DNA of 47,948 nucleotides from Fidelibacterota bacterium TCS52 (lineage in GTDB: Bacteria; Fidelibacterota; Fidelibacteria; Fidelibacterales; Fidelibacteraceae). Both the position numbers and the translations under genes were made by a program. Under the pieces are notes generated by a model. It was not told the origin of the DNA. It did not search any database and saw nothing but the letters and a program-made list of their open reading frames with translations. The DNA lies in the NCBI GenBank assembly GCA_001577215.1, contig LSCC01000025.1:1-47948 (forward strand). Direction: 5' to 3'. This document shows, one piece after another, positions 1 through 9,685 of this stretch (position 1 is the stretch's first letter; each line of letters begins with the position of its first letter).

Positions 1-321
1 AAAGAGATTGAAGCAGTGGCAAAATTAGGTGAAGCTGATTATAAATCTGGTAAAGGATATTTTTCTTGGCAACCAAATAAAGATTCAAAATTATTAGCAC
101 ATTGTAAAGATGTGTATAAACAAAAATTTGGTAAAGAAGCATTAATAGAAGTAGTACACGGTGGTTTGGAATGTGGAGTGATTGGTGCAAAATATGATGG
201 TATGGATATGATCTCTATTGGACCTACAATAGAAAATCCACATAGTCCACAAGAAAGATTATATATTCCTTCACTAATAAAAGTTTGGGATTTTATTTGT
301 GAATTGTTTAAATCTTTTTGA
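1..321 (+). CDS. pepD: Aminoacyl-histidine dipeptidase (PepD-like), 3' end; 5' end outside window
   Basis: Frame open from base 1; C-terminal 'VHGGLECGVIGAKYDGMDMISIGPTIENPHSPQERLYIPS' is typical of the PepD/M20C C-terminus. Confidence 0.85.
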   Translation, partial: KEIEAVAKLGEADYKSGKGYFSWQPNKDSKLLAHCKDVYKQKFGKEALIEVVHGGLECGVIGAKYDGMDMISIGPTIENPHSPQERLYIPSLIKVWDFICELFKSF

Positions 322-609
322 TTGAGAATTAGAAATAGTCTGCATGCTGCAGGTGGGGAAATTGAATGAGAAAACACAAAGGATACAAAGAAAAAATTAA
401 GAATAAGGTTGAGAATAATGAAGAATAATACTCTGATTTTTGTCTTGTGAAATGTTTACTAAACATTCATAATTTTAGTTATTCCTTTGTGTGTATTTGC
501 TTTGAGATCTTAGTGAGAAATGTTTCCATAATTTAATTACGAGATAATTATAAAAAATCTTAAAAAGTGTTTTGTTAAAAGAATATATTTTTATAAATTA
601 AACATTAAT

Positions 610-2067
610 ATGAATGAAAAAGTATTTAAAAATAATACCATGAAAAATATTCAAAAAGCGTTATCCATTATTTTTTTACTATTTTTTAGCTTTTGTAACA
701 ATAATAATATTAACAACCTTATTAATAATGGAGAATATAAAAAGGCGAAAAAAATGATAAATGCAAAAATCATGTCAAATTCAATATCAAAAAATGCGGT
801 ATATGATCTAGAAATGAAAAAAGAAATTATGGATCGTATTGAATTGGATTTTGATAAATCGCTTAATGAAATTTTGCCTGAGATAAAAAAGTATTTTCCT
901 AATGTTACTGATGAGCAAATTTTGGAATGGGAAGATAATAAATCGTTAGAAATGAAAATAATTGACGGGGAAAAGAAATATTTTTCAAATGCTGTGCCAA
1001 ATTTGTTTAGAATCAATAAAGAAGCAAAAAATAAGAAAAAAGAGATAGATAATACTCCTATAAAGAGTGATTGGCAAATTTTTCTAAATAACGATGCTAA
1101 AAAAACTATTAATTTAGCAAAGACAACGGATAAAAAATTAGTAAATCCAGCAAAAGTTAAATTTACATATACGGTTACAGTTGATGCCGATATTGTCCCG
1201 GTCGGAGAGATTATTCGTTGCTGGTTGCCATATCCACGAAATAGTAATGCTCGACAAAAAAATGTTAAACTCATTTCAACTAATGTAAAAGAATATGTAT
1301 TAGCAAATAATGAAAATCTTCAACGCACCATTTATTTAGAGAAACCTGCTGTAAAAGATAAACCAACTGAATTTCAAGTAGAATTTTCACTAACTTCCTT
1401 TGCACAATATCAAAAAATCAATTTAAAAGATATTAAGAAATATAAAAAGAATACTGAATTCTATAAAAAATACACAAGTGAGCGTAAAACACATATAATA
1501 TTCACAAAAGAAATTAAAGAATTATCGAAAAAGATTATTGGTAGCGAAACAAACCCATATTTAAAAGCCAAAAAGATATTTACATGGATAGATAAAAATA
1601 TTCCATGGGCAAGCGCAAGAGAATATTCTACGATGTCAAATATACCAATGTATGTTTTGGAAAATAAACATGGCGATTGTGGAATGCAGACACTTTTATT
1701 TATTACATTAGCCCGTTATAATGGTATTCCAACTAAATGGCAGAGTGGGTGGCATTTTCATCCAGGCCATATTAATTTGCACGATTGGGGAGAATTTTAT
1801 CTTGAGGGGATTGGTTGGATACCGATAGATCAATCATTTGGCACAATAATTTCCGATAATGAAAATATACATAATTTTTATTTGAGAAATATTGATAGAT
1901 ATCGACTTATAGTTAATGATGATTATTCAAAACCACTATTTCCAAGTAAAATTTATCCAAGAAGTGAAACGATAGATTTCCAGCGTGGAGAATTAGAATG
2001 GAAAGGTGGAAATCTATATTTTGATAAATGGAATTATGACATGAAAATAGAATATTTAACAGAATAA
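610..2067 (+). CDS. Transglutaminase-like domain lipoprotein
   Basis: N-terminal hydrophobic signal with Cys (FFSFCNNN); Cys-His-Asp transglutaminase core 'HGDCGMQTLLFITLARYNGIPTKWQSGWHFHPG..HDWGEFYLEGIGWIPIDQSFG'. Start could be the internal ATG at 640. Confidence 0.8.
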   Translation: MNEKVFKNNTMKNIQKALSIIFLLFFSFCNNNNINNLINNGEYKKAKKMINAKIMSNSISKNAVYDLEMKKEIMDRIELDFDKSLNEILPEIKKYFPNVTDEQILEWEDNKSLEMKIIDGEKKYFSNAVPNLFRINKEAKNKKKEIDNTPIKSDWQIFLNNDAKKTINLAKTTDKKLVNPAKVKFTYTVTVDADIVPVGEIIRCWLPYPRNSNARQKNVKLISTNVKEYVLANNENLQRTIYLEKPAVKDKPTEFQVEFSLTSFAQYQKINLKDIKKYKKNTEFYKKYTSERKTHIIFTKEIKELSKKIIGSETNPYLKAKKIFTWIDKNIPWASAREYSTMSNIPMYVLENKHGDCGMQTLLFITLARYNGIPTKWQSGWHFHPGHINLHDWGEFYLEGIGWIPIDQSFGTIISDNENIHNFYLRNIDRYRLIVNDDYSKPLFPSKIYPRSETIDFQRGELEWKGGNLYFDKWNYDMKIEYLTE

Positions 2068-2086
2068 TTTAAAAAAAAGGAGAGTT

Positions 2087-3124
2087 ATGAAGAAAGTATT
2101 AGTTTTATTACTCATTTTCAGTTTATTTTTTATAAGTTGTGGAAAAAAAGTTTCCGGTCCAAAATACAAAGAAGGTACAGAGGAGTATGAATTCTTTGAA
2201 GTGATGGCAAAAATAGCACCATATATGGCACCTGATACAACAGTTGAATTAATAAAGACAAATGAATTTATTTTAGTCAATCATGATGTTATGCCATTGG
2301 TATTGCAAACAATGCGTGGAGATACTGCCAATTTTGTTAATAGAGATAGCATGCAAGTAATCAAATTTATTAATAGAATAGTAAGCCAATATGGAACTAC
2401 AGAATTATTGTTAGCTGGTGCTGATAGAGAAAATGTTAATATCAATAATAAAGAATTAGAGGATGAATTATCCAAAATTTATTCACGGTATGGTGGTGAA
2501 GAAAAGTTTGGAACTATGGTTGAGAGACAAGGAATTACAATAGATGATGTTAAGCAAGATCTAAAGAAAAATTTGACTATTAAAAAATATTTTAATGATG
2601 AGATTTTTTCAAAGATAGAAATCACAAAATCAAAAATTAAAGAAAAATATGAAAATAGCAAAGATAAATATAATAAGGAAGTTGCAACAGTTAGGCATAT
2701 ATTATTTTTAACAAAGAAAAAATCTGATTCAGAAAAAACTGAAGTAAAAAATAATGCATTAAGAGTATTAGAAAAAGCAAAATCTGGAGAAGATTTTGAA
2801 ACATTAGTTAAAGAATATTCAGAAGATCCAGGTTCAAAAGAAAATGGCGGTTTGTACGAAAATTTTCCAAAAGGACGCATGGTTAAATCGTTTGAAGATG
2901 TAGCTTTTAATGCTCCGATTGGCTCCATAAGTGATTTAGTAGAAACACAATATGGTTATCATATAATAAAAATTATTGATAGAAAAAATGGGTTAAGTTA
3001 TGAAGAAGTAAAGGCTGAAATAGAAAAACAGTTGAAACAGGTAAAAGAAAGAAGCATGACACCGATTATTATTGATTCATTAAAGCAGGTATATAATTAT
3101 GAGGAGTTATTAACAAAGAATTAA
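2087..3124 (+). CDS. Peptidylprolyl isomerase, parvulin/PpiC type, lipoprotein
   Basis: Lipobox 'FFISCGKK'; rotamase domain 'VRHILFLTKKKS...FETLVKEYSEDPGSKENGGLYENFPKGRMVKSFEDVAFNAPIGSISDLVETQYGYHIIKI'; RBS aaaggagag. Confidence 0.88.
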   Translation: MKKVLVLLLIFSLFFISCGKKVSGPKYKEGTEEYEFFEVMAKIAPYMAPDTTVELIKTNEFILVNHDVMPLVLQTMRGDTANFVNRDSMQVIKFINRIVSQYGTTELLLAGADRENVNINNKELEDELSKIYSRYGGEEKFGTMVERQGITIDDVKQDLKKNLTIKKYFNDEIFSKIEITKSKIKEKYENSKDKYNKEVATVRHILFLTKKKSDSEKTEVKNNALRVLEKAKSGEDFETLVKEYSEDPGSKENGGLYENFPKGRMVKSFEDVAFNAPIGSISDLVETQYGYHIIKIIDRKNGLSYEEVKAEIEKQLKQVKERSMTPIIIDSLKQVYNYEELLTKN

Positions 3125-3210
3125 TTGTGTCGTAAATCGCAATTAAAATTTTTTGTTTGGATATTATTTTTTTTTTAATTAACATATAATAATTAAAAGA
3201 GGAGAAAGTC

Positions 3211-3795
3211 ATGAAAAAAGTTTTAGTTCTGTTGATGTTAGTAGCTTTTGGGTTATTACTATTAACCGGCTGTGGTGGAAGCAAACAAGTTTCTGCTAAA
3301 AAAAGCCCTTATCTACAAATGCAAAAGAGAGCAAATGAATTGAAGAAAAATGGTGCTGTTGCAGTTGTAGGACAAGGCGAAAGTTCTCGCGAAGATATTG
3401 CTCGCAAGAAATCTCATACTGATGCAAGAGCAAATTTAGCGGAAGCTTTGGAAGTAAAAGTACAAACATTATCGAAATCATTTTTAGAAGAAGTTGGCAC
3501 TTCTGGTGATTCTGAAATTAATGAGGCATTTTCTAGAACAACCAAAACAATGTCTAGTTCTGTATTAAAGGGTTCATTTCCGGAAGATGAAGTTATGATG
3601 GAAAAAGAAGATAAAATCACAATTTATACTTTAATGGTAATTGCTCCTTCTACATTTAATCAATCTTTACTTGATGAAATGAATAAAAGTAAAAATAAAA
3701 AATTGTATGAACGCTTTAGAGCATCACAAGCTTATGACGAATTGAACAATGAGATGGAAAAATACGAAGAATCAAATCCACAACCTTCACCATAA
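3211..3795 (+). CDS. LPP20-like lipoprotein
   Basis: Lipobox 'LLLTGCGGS'; 'A(V/I)VGQGESSREDIARKKSHTDARANLAEALEVKV' resembles LPP20-type domain; RBS agaggagaaa. Confidence 0.65.
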   Translation: MKKVLVLLMLVAFGLLLLTGCGGSKQVSAKKSPYLQMQKRANELKKNGAVAVVGQGESSREDIARKKSHTDARANLAEALEVKVQTLSKSFLEEVGTSGDSEINEAFSRTTKTMSSSVLKGSFPEDEVMMEKEDKITIYTLMVIAPSTFNQSLLDEMNKSKNKKLYERFRASQAYDELNNEMEKYEESNPQPSP

Positions 3796-3844
3796 TTTTC
3801 TTCGAAATAAATTGAAGTATTAATTTTTTAGAAATACGCTTTTT

Positions 3845-3875
3845 AAAAGGGTAGTTAGTTACTGCCCTTTTTTTA
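3845..3875 (+). terminator. Rho-independent terminator
   Basis: Stem AAAGGGTAGT / ACTGCCCTTT (one G-T wobble), loop tagtt, followed by T tract. Confidence 0.8.
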
Positions 3876-3946
3876 TTTGCTTATATGTAAATTATTATTC
3901 AATTTATAAGCAGGATTTAAGTTTAATCTAATGATTGGAGATAATA

Positions 3947-4696
3947 ATGAAAATAATTTATAAATTAGCATTTTTTATTCTTATTATTTCAACAACTAAC
4001 TTGTTTGGCATTTCATCATACCCTGACTGGTTTTTATTTCCTGAAAATTATCCAAATACTATTGTTGGATATAGTTACGGCAATTATTCGGCTATAATTG
4101 ATGCAGAAAGGAATTATTGTGTTTATAGTAATTGCATAGCAAATGGAACGCTTTATAGGTTTCAAAATTATGACAAAAAAAACAGTGAATATTTTTATTA
4201 TTTTTCTTCTGATTCATTAAAAAATGTAAATAATCAACTCTATATTGTGTCTTCATTTTTAACAAATGTGATCAATAATGAATACATTAAGTTATTTTCA
4301 AAAGATAAAATTAAATCTATTACACCAAAATTTGTCAATTTAAAGAATTCATTAATGCCGGAATGGGTAAAGAAAAAACCATTTTTTTATGATAAAAATT
4401 ATTATTATGGCGTCGGAGAATATCAAAGTAGAGCAAACGAAAATGATGCATGGAAAACTGCGGAAGAACAGGCCATTTTTGCTATTATGACTAATTTAGC
4501 TATAAATTTTTATTCAGTTAATATTTTAAATGTTAATGAAAATGGTGATAATTATGAACAGGCAACTGCAATAAAAGTCAAATATAAATTTGATAATATT
4601 CAAATACAAAAAAGATGGGTGGATTTAAATAAACATTATTATTATGTGTTAATTAAAATAAAAAAATCAGATGTTTATTCTCCTTTTATGAATTAG
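3947..4696 (+). CDS. Secreted LPP20-like protein
   Basis: Signal peptide; 'PEWVKKKPFFYDKNYYYGVGEYQSRANENDAWKTAEEQAIFAIMTNLA' resembles the LPP20-type domain. ORF track starts at TTG 3935; ATG 3947 is spaced from GGAG as a start should be. Confidence 0.5.
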   Translation: MKIIYKLAFFILIISTTNLFGISSYPDWFLFPENYPNTIVGYSYGNYSAIIDAERNYCVYSNCIANGTLYRFQNYDKKNSEYFYYFSSDSLKNVNNQLYIVSSFLTNVINNEYIKLFSKDKIKSITPKFVNLKNSLMPEWVKKKPFFYDKNYYYGVGEYQSRANENDAWKTAEEQAIFAIMTNLAINFYSVNILNVNENGDNYEQATAIKVKYKFDNIQIQKRWVDLNKHYYYVLIKIKKSDVYSPFMN

Positions 4697-4865
4697 AGAT
4701 TTAGTATTGAGGATATTTTAACTACAAAACACACAAGAAAGCCAAACCACAGTGGATACAAAAGAAAACCACAAGAAACACAAGGAAAATTTAAAGTTAT
4801 CCGCACTAAAATAAATTTTTTGTCAACTTTGGGTGAAATTTTTACATAATTGCGTTTTCGAATAC

Positions 4866-5744
4866 TTATTCATCAAGAATTGCTGTTTGACTTCTGAATC
4901 CTTCACCTTGTAAAATGGAAATATTTTGGATAGTTATAAATGCTTTTTTGTCTTCTTCTTTTACTATTCGTCTGACATTTTCAACTTGACGCCGAGAAAC
5001 TACGCAATAGAGAGTTTTCTTTTTACTATTTGTATATAATCCAACCGAATCAAATCCTGTAACGCCTCTTTTTATTTCAGTTATTATTCTTTTTGAAATA
5101 ATATTCCAATTATCGCTTATAATAAAAATACCTTTTTCTGATAGTACACCTTCAATTATTGTATCTGTAACTTTTGAAGTAATTCCCAAAGCAATTAGGC
5201 AGAATAAAATTAAATCCACATCTGCAAAAACAATACCGCCTAAAAGAATAATAAATGTATCGACAAACATAAATGACCAGCCTAAAGAAATTTTTACATA
5301 TTTGTTTATTATTCTGGCGACGATATCTGTTCCACCTGTAGTTCCACGACCACGAAATATAATTCCTAAGCCGGCACCTAACAATAACCCTCCATAAATG
5401 GTAGCAAGAAATCTGCTGTCAGTTAGTGGAGAAATTTTTAATATTTTATCAATAAAATCACAAAAAAATGATACCCAAAGAATTCCCCATATCGTTTTAA
5501 TTCCGAATTTTTTACCAAATATTTTTACACCAATAAGAAAAAGTGGGATATTTAATACTAACATCGTTATTCCTGCTGGGAAATGATACAGATGATAAAG
5601 AACTGTTGCAATTCCTGATACTCCACCTGTATTAATTTTGTTTGGGATTAGAAAAATCATTAGAGCAATTGAAAGCAATAATGAACCAATAACTATAAGT
5701 AGATAATCAAGGTATTTATCGAAGATTTTTTTTATTTTTTTCAT
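4866..5744 (-). CDS. YitT family membrane protein (DUF161/DUF2179)
   Basis: 'LLSIALMIFLIPNKINTGGVSGIATVLYHL', 'RGRGTTGGTDIVARIINKY', C-terminal DUF2179 'KRGVTGFDSVGLYTNSKKKTLYCVVSRRQ'; RBS ggagg. Confidence 0.88.
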   Translation of the reverse strand: MKKIKKIFDKYLDYLLIVIGSLLLSIALMIFLIPNKINTGGVSGIATVLYHLYHFPAGITMLVLNIPLFLIGVKIFGKKFGIKTIWGILWVSFFCDFIDKILKISPLTDSRFLATIYGGLLLGAGLGIIFRGRGTTGGTDIVARIINKYVKISLGWSFMFVDTFIILLGGIVFADVDLILFCLIALGITSKVTDTIIEGVLSEKGIFIISDNWNIISKRIITEIKRGVTGFDSVGLYTNSKKKTLYCVVSRRQVENVRRIVKEEDKKAFITIQNISILQGEGFRSQTAILDE

Positions 5745-5875
5745 ATTTCCTCCACTAAAATATTAAATTTATATTATAGTGTAAATATAAGCATAAATTA
5801 ATTCAAGAAAATAAAAAAATATTAGAATATTTATAAAATTCTGCTTATTTTAACACACTATAAAAAGAAAGAAAA

Positions 5876-7171
5876 ATGAATAAAAAAAATAAAATAGTAA
5901 AACCGGCAAAATTTGTAAAAGGTCAAATAACTCTTCCCGGTGATAAATCTATAAGTCATAGAACATTATTATTCGCAGCTCTTGCAAAAGGAAAATCGAA
6001 GATCAAATTTTTAAATAATGGAGCTGATGTTCTTTCTACTATAGTTTGTTTGCAAAAATTCGGTATAAAATTTCAACTTGGAAGATATTCGGTTGAAGTT
6101 GATAGTCCGGGTTTCAAGAAATGGAACAGGGAAATTGTTGGACCGATTAATTGCGGAAATTCAGGGACTACAACAAGATTGTTAGCTGGCTTAGTAGCAG
6201 GCCAAGGAATTGATGTAAAAATGATTGGAGACGAATCTCTGAGTGCTCGTCCAATGAAAAGAGTCATTGATCCGCTGAGGCAAATGGGTGCTGATATCAA
6301 GAGTGATGATGGAAAATTACCAATGATCTTTCATGGTAGCAAATTAGAAGGAATTAGATATACATTACCTGTTGCGAGTGCTCAAGTTAAATCCTGTTTA
6401 CTTTTTGCAGGTTTATTTGCTGATGGAAAGACATATATTACAGAGAAAATACAAACACGCGATCATACTGAAAATATGATGAAGATTTTTGGCATTTCAA
6501 TATTCAAAAAAAAAGATGTGCTTTCAATAAATAAGCTGAAACATTTGGTAATTCCATTTAATTATTCTGTACCTGGTGATCCATCAGCTGCAGCTTTTTG
6601 GATAGCTGCTGGATTATTGGTTCCCAATAGTAAATTAACTTTGAAAAGAATTTCTCTTAATCCGTCTCGAATATGTTATATAAAGTTATTGCAAAAAATT
6701 GGTTGTAAAATTCGTATTAATTCAACGGATCAAAGTTTGGAACCATCTGGAAATATTATCATCCAATCTTCTAAAATCAAATCATTTTCAGTTGGAAAAA
6801 AAATTACTGCTTCATTAATAGATGAAATTCCAATTTTAGCTTTAATTGCCACACAAGCAAAAGGTAAATCAACATTTAGAGGGCTTAAGGAGTTGAGGCA
6901 TAAGGAAAGCGATAGGATAAAAAGTATAGTAGAAAATTTAAAAAGTATGGGTGCAGGAATAAAAGAATATTCAAATGGTTTTGATATTTTTGGCCCTACC
7001 AAACTTAAAGGAAATACAGTCGATTCGTATGGTGATCATCGTATTGCTATGATGTTATCAATTGCCGGATTGATTGCTAATTCGCCGGTTAAAATAAAAA
7101 ATCATTCTATTGTGAATATTAGTTATCCTGATTTTTATGGGATTTTAAAGAGAATCAGTAGCAAACGATAA
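5876..7171 (+). CDS. aroA: 3-phosphoshikimate 1-carboxyvinyltransferase (EPSP synthase)
   Basis: 'LPGDKSISHRTLLFAALAKG', 'NCGNSGTTTRLLAGLVAGQ', 'LRHKESDRI', 'DSYGDHRIAMMLSIAGL'. Confidence 0.96.
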   Translation: MNKKNKIVKPAKFVKGQITLPGDKSISHRTLLFAALAKGKSKIKFLNNGADVLSTIVCLQKFGIKFQLGRYSVEVDSPGFKKWNREIVGPINCGNSGTTTRLLAGLVAGQGIDVKMIGDESLSARPMKRVIDPLRQMGADIKSDDGKLPMIFHGSKLEGIRYTLPVASAQVKSCLLFAGLFADGKTYITEKIQTRDHTENMMKIFGISIFKKKDVLSINKLKHLVIPFNYSVPGDPSAAAFWIAAGLLVPNSKLTLKRISLNPSRICYIKLLQKIGCKIRINSTDQSLEPSGNIIIQSSKIKSFSVGKKITASLIDEIPILALIATQAKGKSTFRGLKELRHKESDRIKSIVENLKSMGAGIKEYSNGFDIFGPTKLKGNTVDSYGDHRIAMMLSIAGLIANSPVKIKNHSIVNISYPDFYGILKRISSKR

Positions 7172-7209
7172 TTATTATATTAAAATATATAATTTTGATT
7201 ATTAACATT

Positions 7210-8058
7210 ATGAAATCAAATTCAAAAATACAATTAGGCATTTTAGGTGAAAATATATCCTACACTAAAAGTCCATTATTACATAATTTAATTAGTAAGC
7301 AGAAAAATATTAATTTGGATTATAAAATCTTTGATGTTCCGGAAAGTAAATTTGAAAAATTTATGAAGGATCAACTGAGAGAGATTAATGGTTTTAATAT
7401 TACAATTCCATATAAAGGAAGTGTAATTCCATATTTACATTATGTTGAGCCAATTGCCGAAAAAATTGGAGCTGTAAATACTGTAAAAGTAAAAAATAAA
7501 AAATTCTATGGTTATAACACCGATATTATTGGATTTATTAAAACAATTAAATTACATATTCTGAATTACGAAAAATATTTTCCTGTATTAATTGGATATG
7601 GAGGTGTTTCAAAAGCCGTTATTTTTGGTTTGAAAGAATTAGGTTTTTCTCAATGTGCGGTAATTGGTGGACTTAATAATAGTGAAAGAAAAAAGATGAT
7701 AAGCAATATTTCACCTTTATTAGAATTGACAATAAGTGAAGAGATTCCGTCTGATAAACTTGTTTTATGGATTAATGCTACACCAATTGGTACTAATAAA
7801 TTTTCGAAAATTCCCAATAATTTTATAAAAATTGGGAAAGATGATTTTTTATTTGACCTGAATTATAATCCGAATCCAACGCATTTACAAATGTGGTTTC
7901 GTATAAATAAAAATTTTTTATATGGGAAACAAGATGAAATGAAAAATATTAATGGTATTAATATGTTGGTATATCAAGGCATTGCTTCTGAAAAAATTTG
8001 GTTTCCGAATATTATTTTTGAAAATTTGAAAATATTATTAAAAAAATATAAAAAATAG
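7210..8058 (+). CDS. aroE: Shikimate dehydrogenase
   Basis: 'LGENISYTKSPLLHN', 'NGFNITIPYKGSVIPYL', 'GAVNTVK', 'GYNTDIIGF', 'INATPIGT', 'MLVYQGIASEKIW'. ORF track starts at TTG 7195; ATG at 7210 preferred. Confidence 0.92.
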   Translation: MKSNSKIQLGILGENISYTKSPLLHNLISKQKNINLDYKIFDVPESKFEKFMKDQLREINGFNITIPYKGSVIPYLHYVEPIAEKIGAVNTVKVKNKKFYGYNTDIIGFIKTIKLHILNYEKYFPVLIGYGGVSKAVIFGLKELGFSQCAVIGGLNNSERKKMISNISPLLELTISEEIPSDKLVLWINATPIGTNKFSKIPNNFIKIGKDDFLFDLNYNPNPTHLQMWFRINKNFLYGKQDEMKNINGINMLVYQGIASEKIWFPNIIFENLKILLKKYKK

Positions 8059-8095
8059 TTATAAAAGAAATTATAAAATATTAAATTATAAAACT

Positions 8096-9244
8096 ATGAG
8101 TAAAATAAATTTCATAACAGCAGGCGAAAGTCACGGGCCAATGTTAACGGCAATAATTAATGGTTTACCGGCCGGATTTCAAATTGATATTGAAAAAATA
8201 AATGAGCAGTTATTCAAGAGACAGCAAGGATATGGCCGTGGTGAAAGAATGAAAATTGAAAAAGATAGTGTGAATATATTGTCTGGTGTTCGTAATTCTG
8301 TAACGCTTGGTTCACCGATTACTTTACAGATCACTAATCATGATTTTTCAAATTGGAAAGATACAATGGACCCAATACTACCGGATACAAAAAATGAAAA
8401 AGTCGAAATTCCTCGTCCGGGTCATGCTGATTATGTTGGTGTGAAAAAATATGGATTTGATGATGTTCGAAATGTGCTTGAAAGATCTTCAGCAAGAGAA
8501 ACGGCAATTAGAGTCGCAGTTGGAGCTTTATGCCGTCAATTTTTAGAAAATATAGAGATAGAATTTTATAGTCATGTTACTCAAATCGGAAAAACATCAA
8601 TTAGTGAAACTAATTTTAATGACAAATTGCTTGAATTAGCAAATAATTCATCAGTTCATTGTATAGAAAAAGATACTACAGAAAAAATGGAAAAGGAAAT
8701 TGATGAAGCAAAATCTAATGGTGATTCAGTTGGTGGAATATTCCAAATAGTGGTGAAAAATTTGCCAATTGGGTTAGGTAGTTATATTCATTGGGATGAA
8801 AGATTGTCCTCAAAAATATCAGCGCATATTTTAGGAATTCCGGCAATAAAAGGCATAGAATTTGGCAAAGGGTTTAATTCTGCAGGAATAAAAGGAAAAA
8901 ATTATCACGATGAATTTATTATAAAGAATGGAAATATATCACGAAATTCAAATAATGCCGGAGGACTTGAAGGTGGGATGACAAATAGTGAGTCATTAGT
9001 AATAAATGTTGTAATGAAGCCAATTCCTACTTTAACAAGTCCATTACAAAGTTTTAATATTAAAACAAAAGAAAAGGTTGTTGCTCATAAGGAAAGAACC
9101 GATTCATGTGCCGTACCTGCTGCAAGTGTAGTAGCTGAAAATGTTATTGCCATTCCGTTATTAGATGCGTTTCTGGAAAGATTCGGAGGAGATTCTTGGA
9201 ATATAGTTAATAAAAGATTTAGAGATAGAAATGATATAAATTAG
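8096..9244 (+). CDS. aroC: Chorismate synthase
   Basis: 'TAGESHGPMLTAIINGLPAGF', 'RQQGYGRGERMKIEKD', 'RPGHADYVGVKKYGFDDVRNVLERSSARETAIRVAVGA', 'AGGLEGGMTNSE'. Confidence 0.97.
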   Translation: MSKINFITAGESHGPMLTAIINGLPAGFQIDIEKINEQLFKRQQGYGRGERMKIEKDSVNILSGVRNSVTLGSPITLQITNHDFSNWKDTMDPILPDTKNEKVEIPRPGHADYVGVKKYGFDDVRNVLERSSARETAIRVAVGALCRQFLENIEIEFYSHVTQIGKTSISETNFNDKLLELANNSSVHCIEKDTTEKMEKEIDEAKSNGDSVGGIFQIVVKNLPIGLGSYIHWDERLSSKISAHILGIPAIKGIEFGKGFNSAGIKGKNYHDEFIIKNGNISRNSNNAGGLEGGMTNSESLVINVVMKPIPTLTSPLQSFNIKTKEKVVAHKERTDSCAVPAASVVAENVIAIPLLDAFLERFGGDSWNIVNKRFRDRNDIN

Positions 9245-9297
9245 TTTCATATTTAATTAATTATTTTTAAATTAAATTCAAGTTAAATGGAGAGAAT

Positions 9298-9663
9298 ATG
9301 AAAAAACGAGAAATAAAATCAATAAAGGAAACAATAGTAAAAGAATTTAGCAATTTATCTCCCGCAGAAGAACATTCAATATTAGAGTCGAATGATTTTG
9401 AATTTATTAAAAGACAAATAAAAAACCTGGAAAAAGATAAAAGAGTATTTGTTATTTCTGGTACTATTGTTATGGCACTTATTTTAATTCTTCTTGTATT
9501 TTTCTTTAAAGATAAACAAATTGGTGAATGGCTTTATTTTGTATATTTAGTAATTGCTGTTGTTTTATCTGTAAAAGTATCTCTAAGTTATGAAAAAATC
9601 AAAAGAAAACTATCACTTTTTAGAATATTAAAATCTTATTATGACAATAAGAATAATATTTAA
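9298..9663 (+). CDS. Small membrane protein of unknown function inside the aro cluster
   Basis: Open frame with ATG and upstream ggagag; charged helical N-terminus then two hydrophobic segments (VFVISGTIVMALILILLVFFF; LYFVYLVIAVVLSVKVSL). Confidence 0.75.
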   Translation: MKKREIKSIKETIVKEFSNLSPAEEHSILESNDFEFIKRQIKNLEKDKRVFVISGTIVMALILILLVFFFKDKQIGEWLYFVYLVIAVVLSVKVSLSYEKIKRKLSLFRILKSYYDNKNNI

Positions 9664-9685
9664 TTTTAATTAAATTTTAAATAAA

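Noticed and set aside
651-1274. Long minus-strand ORF opposite the transglutaminase-like gene
   Set aside because: Shadow ORF in AT-rich sequence; the plus-strand frame has a clear conserved domain and this one has none.
2479-2928. Minus-strand ORF opposite the parvulin gene (similar cases at 2056-2280, 3296-3481, 6730-7002, 12699-13007, 26604-26927, 31449-31811)
   Set aside because: Antisense shadows of confidently identified genes with low-complexity translations and no recognisable family.
4820-4855. TTGTCA...TACATAAT promoter-like sequence
   Set aside because: It points into the 3' end of a minus-strand gene with no plus-strand product nearby; probably chance in AT-rich DNA.
9298-9663. 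Shikimate transporter or regulator function for the embedded membrane protein
   Set aside because: Only two TM segments and no DNA-binding or transporter motif; function left as unknown.
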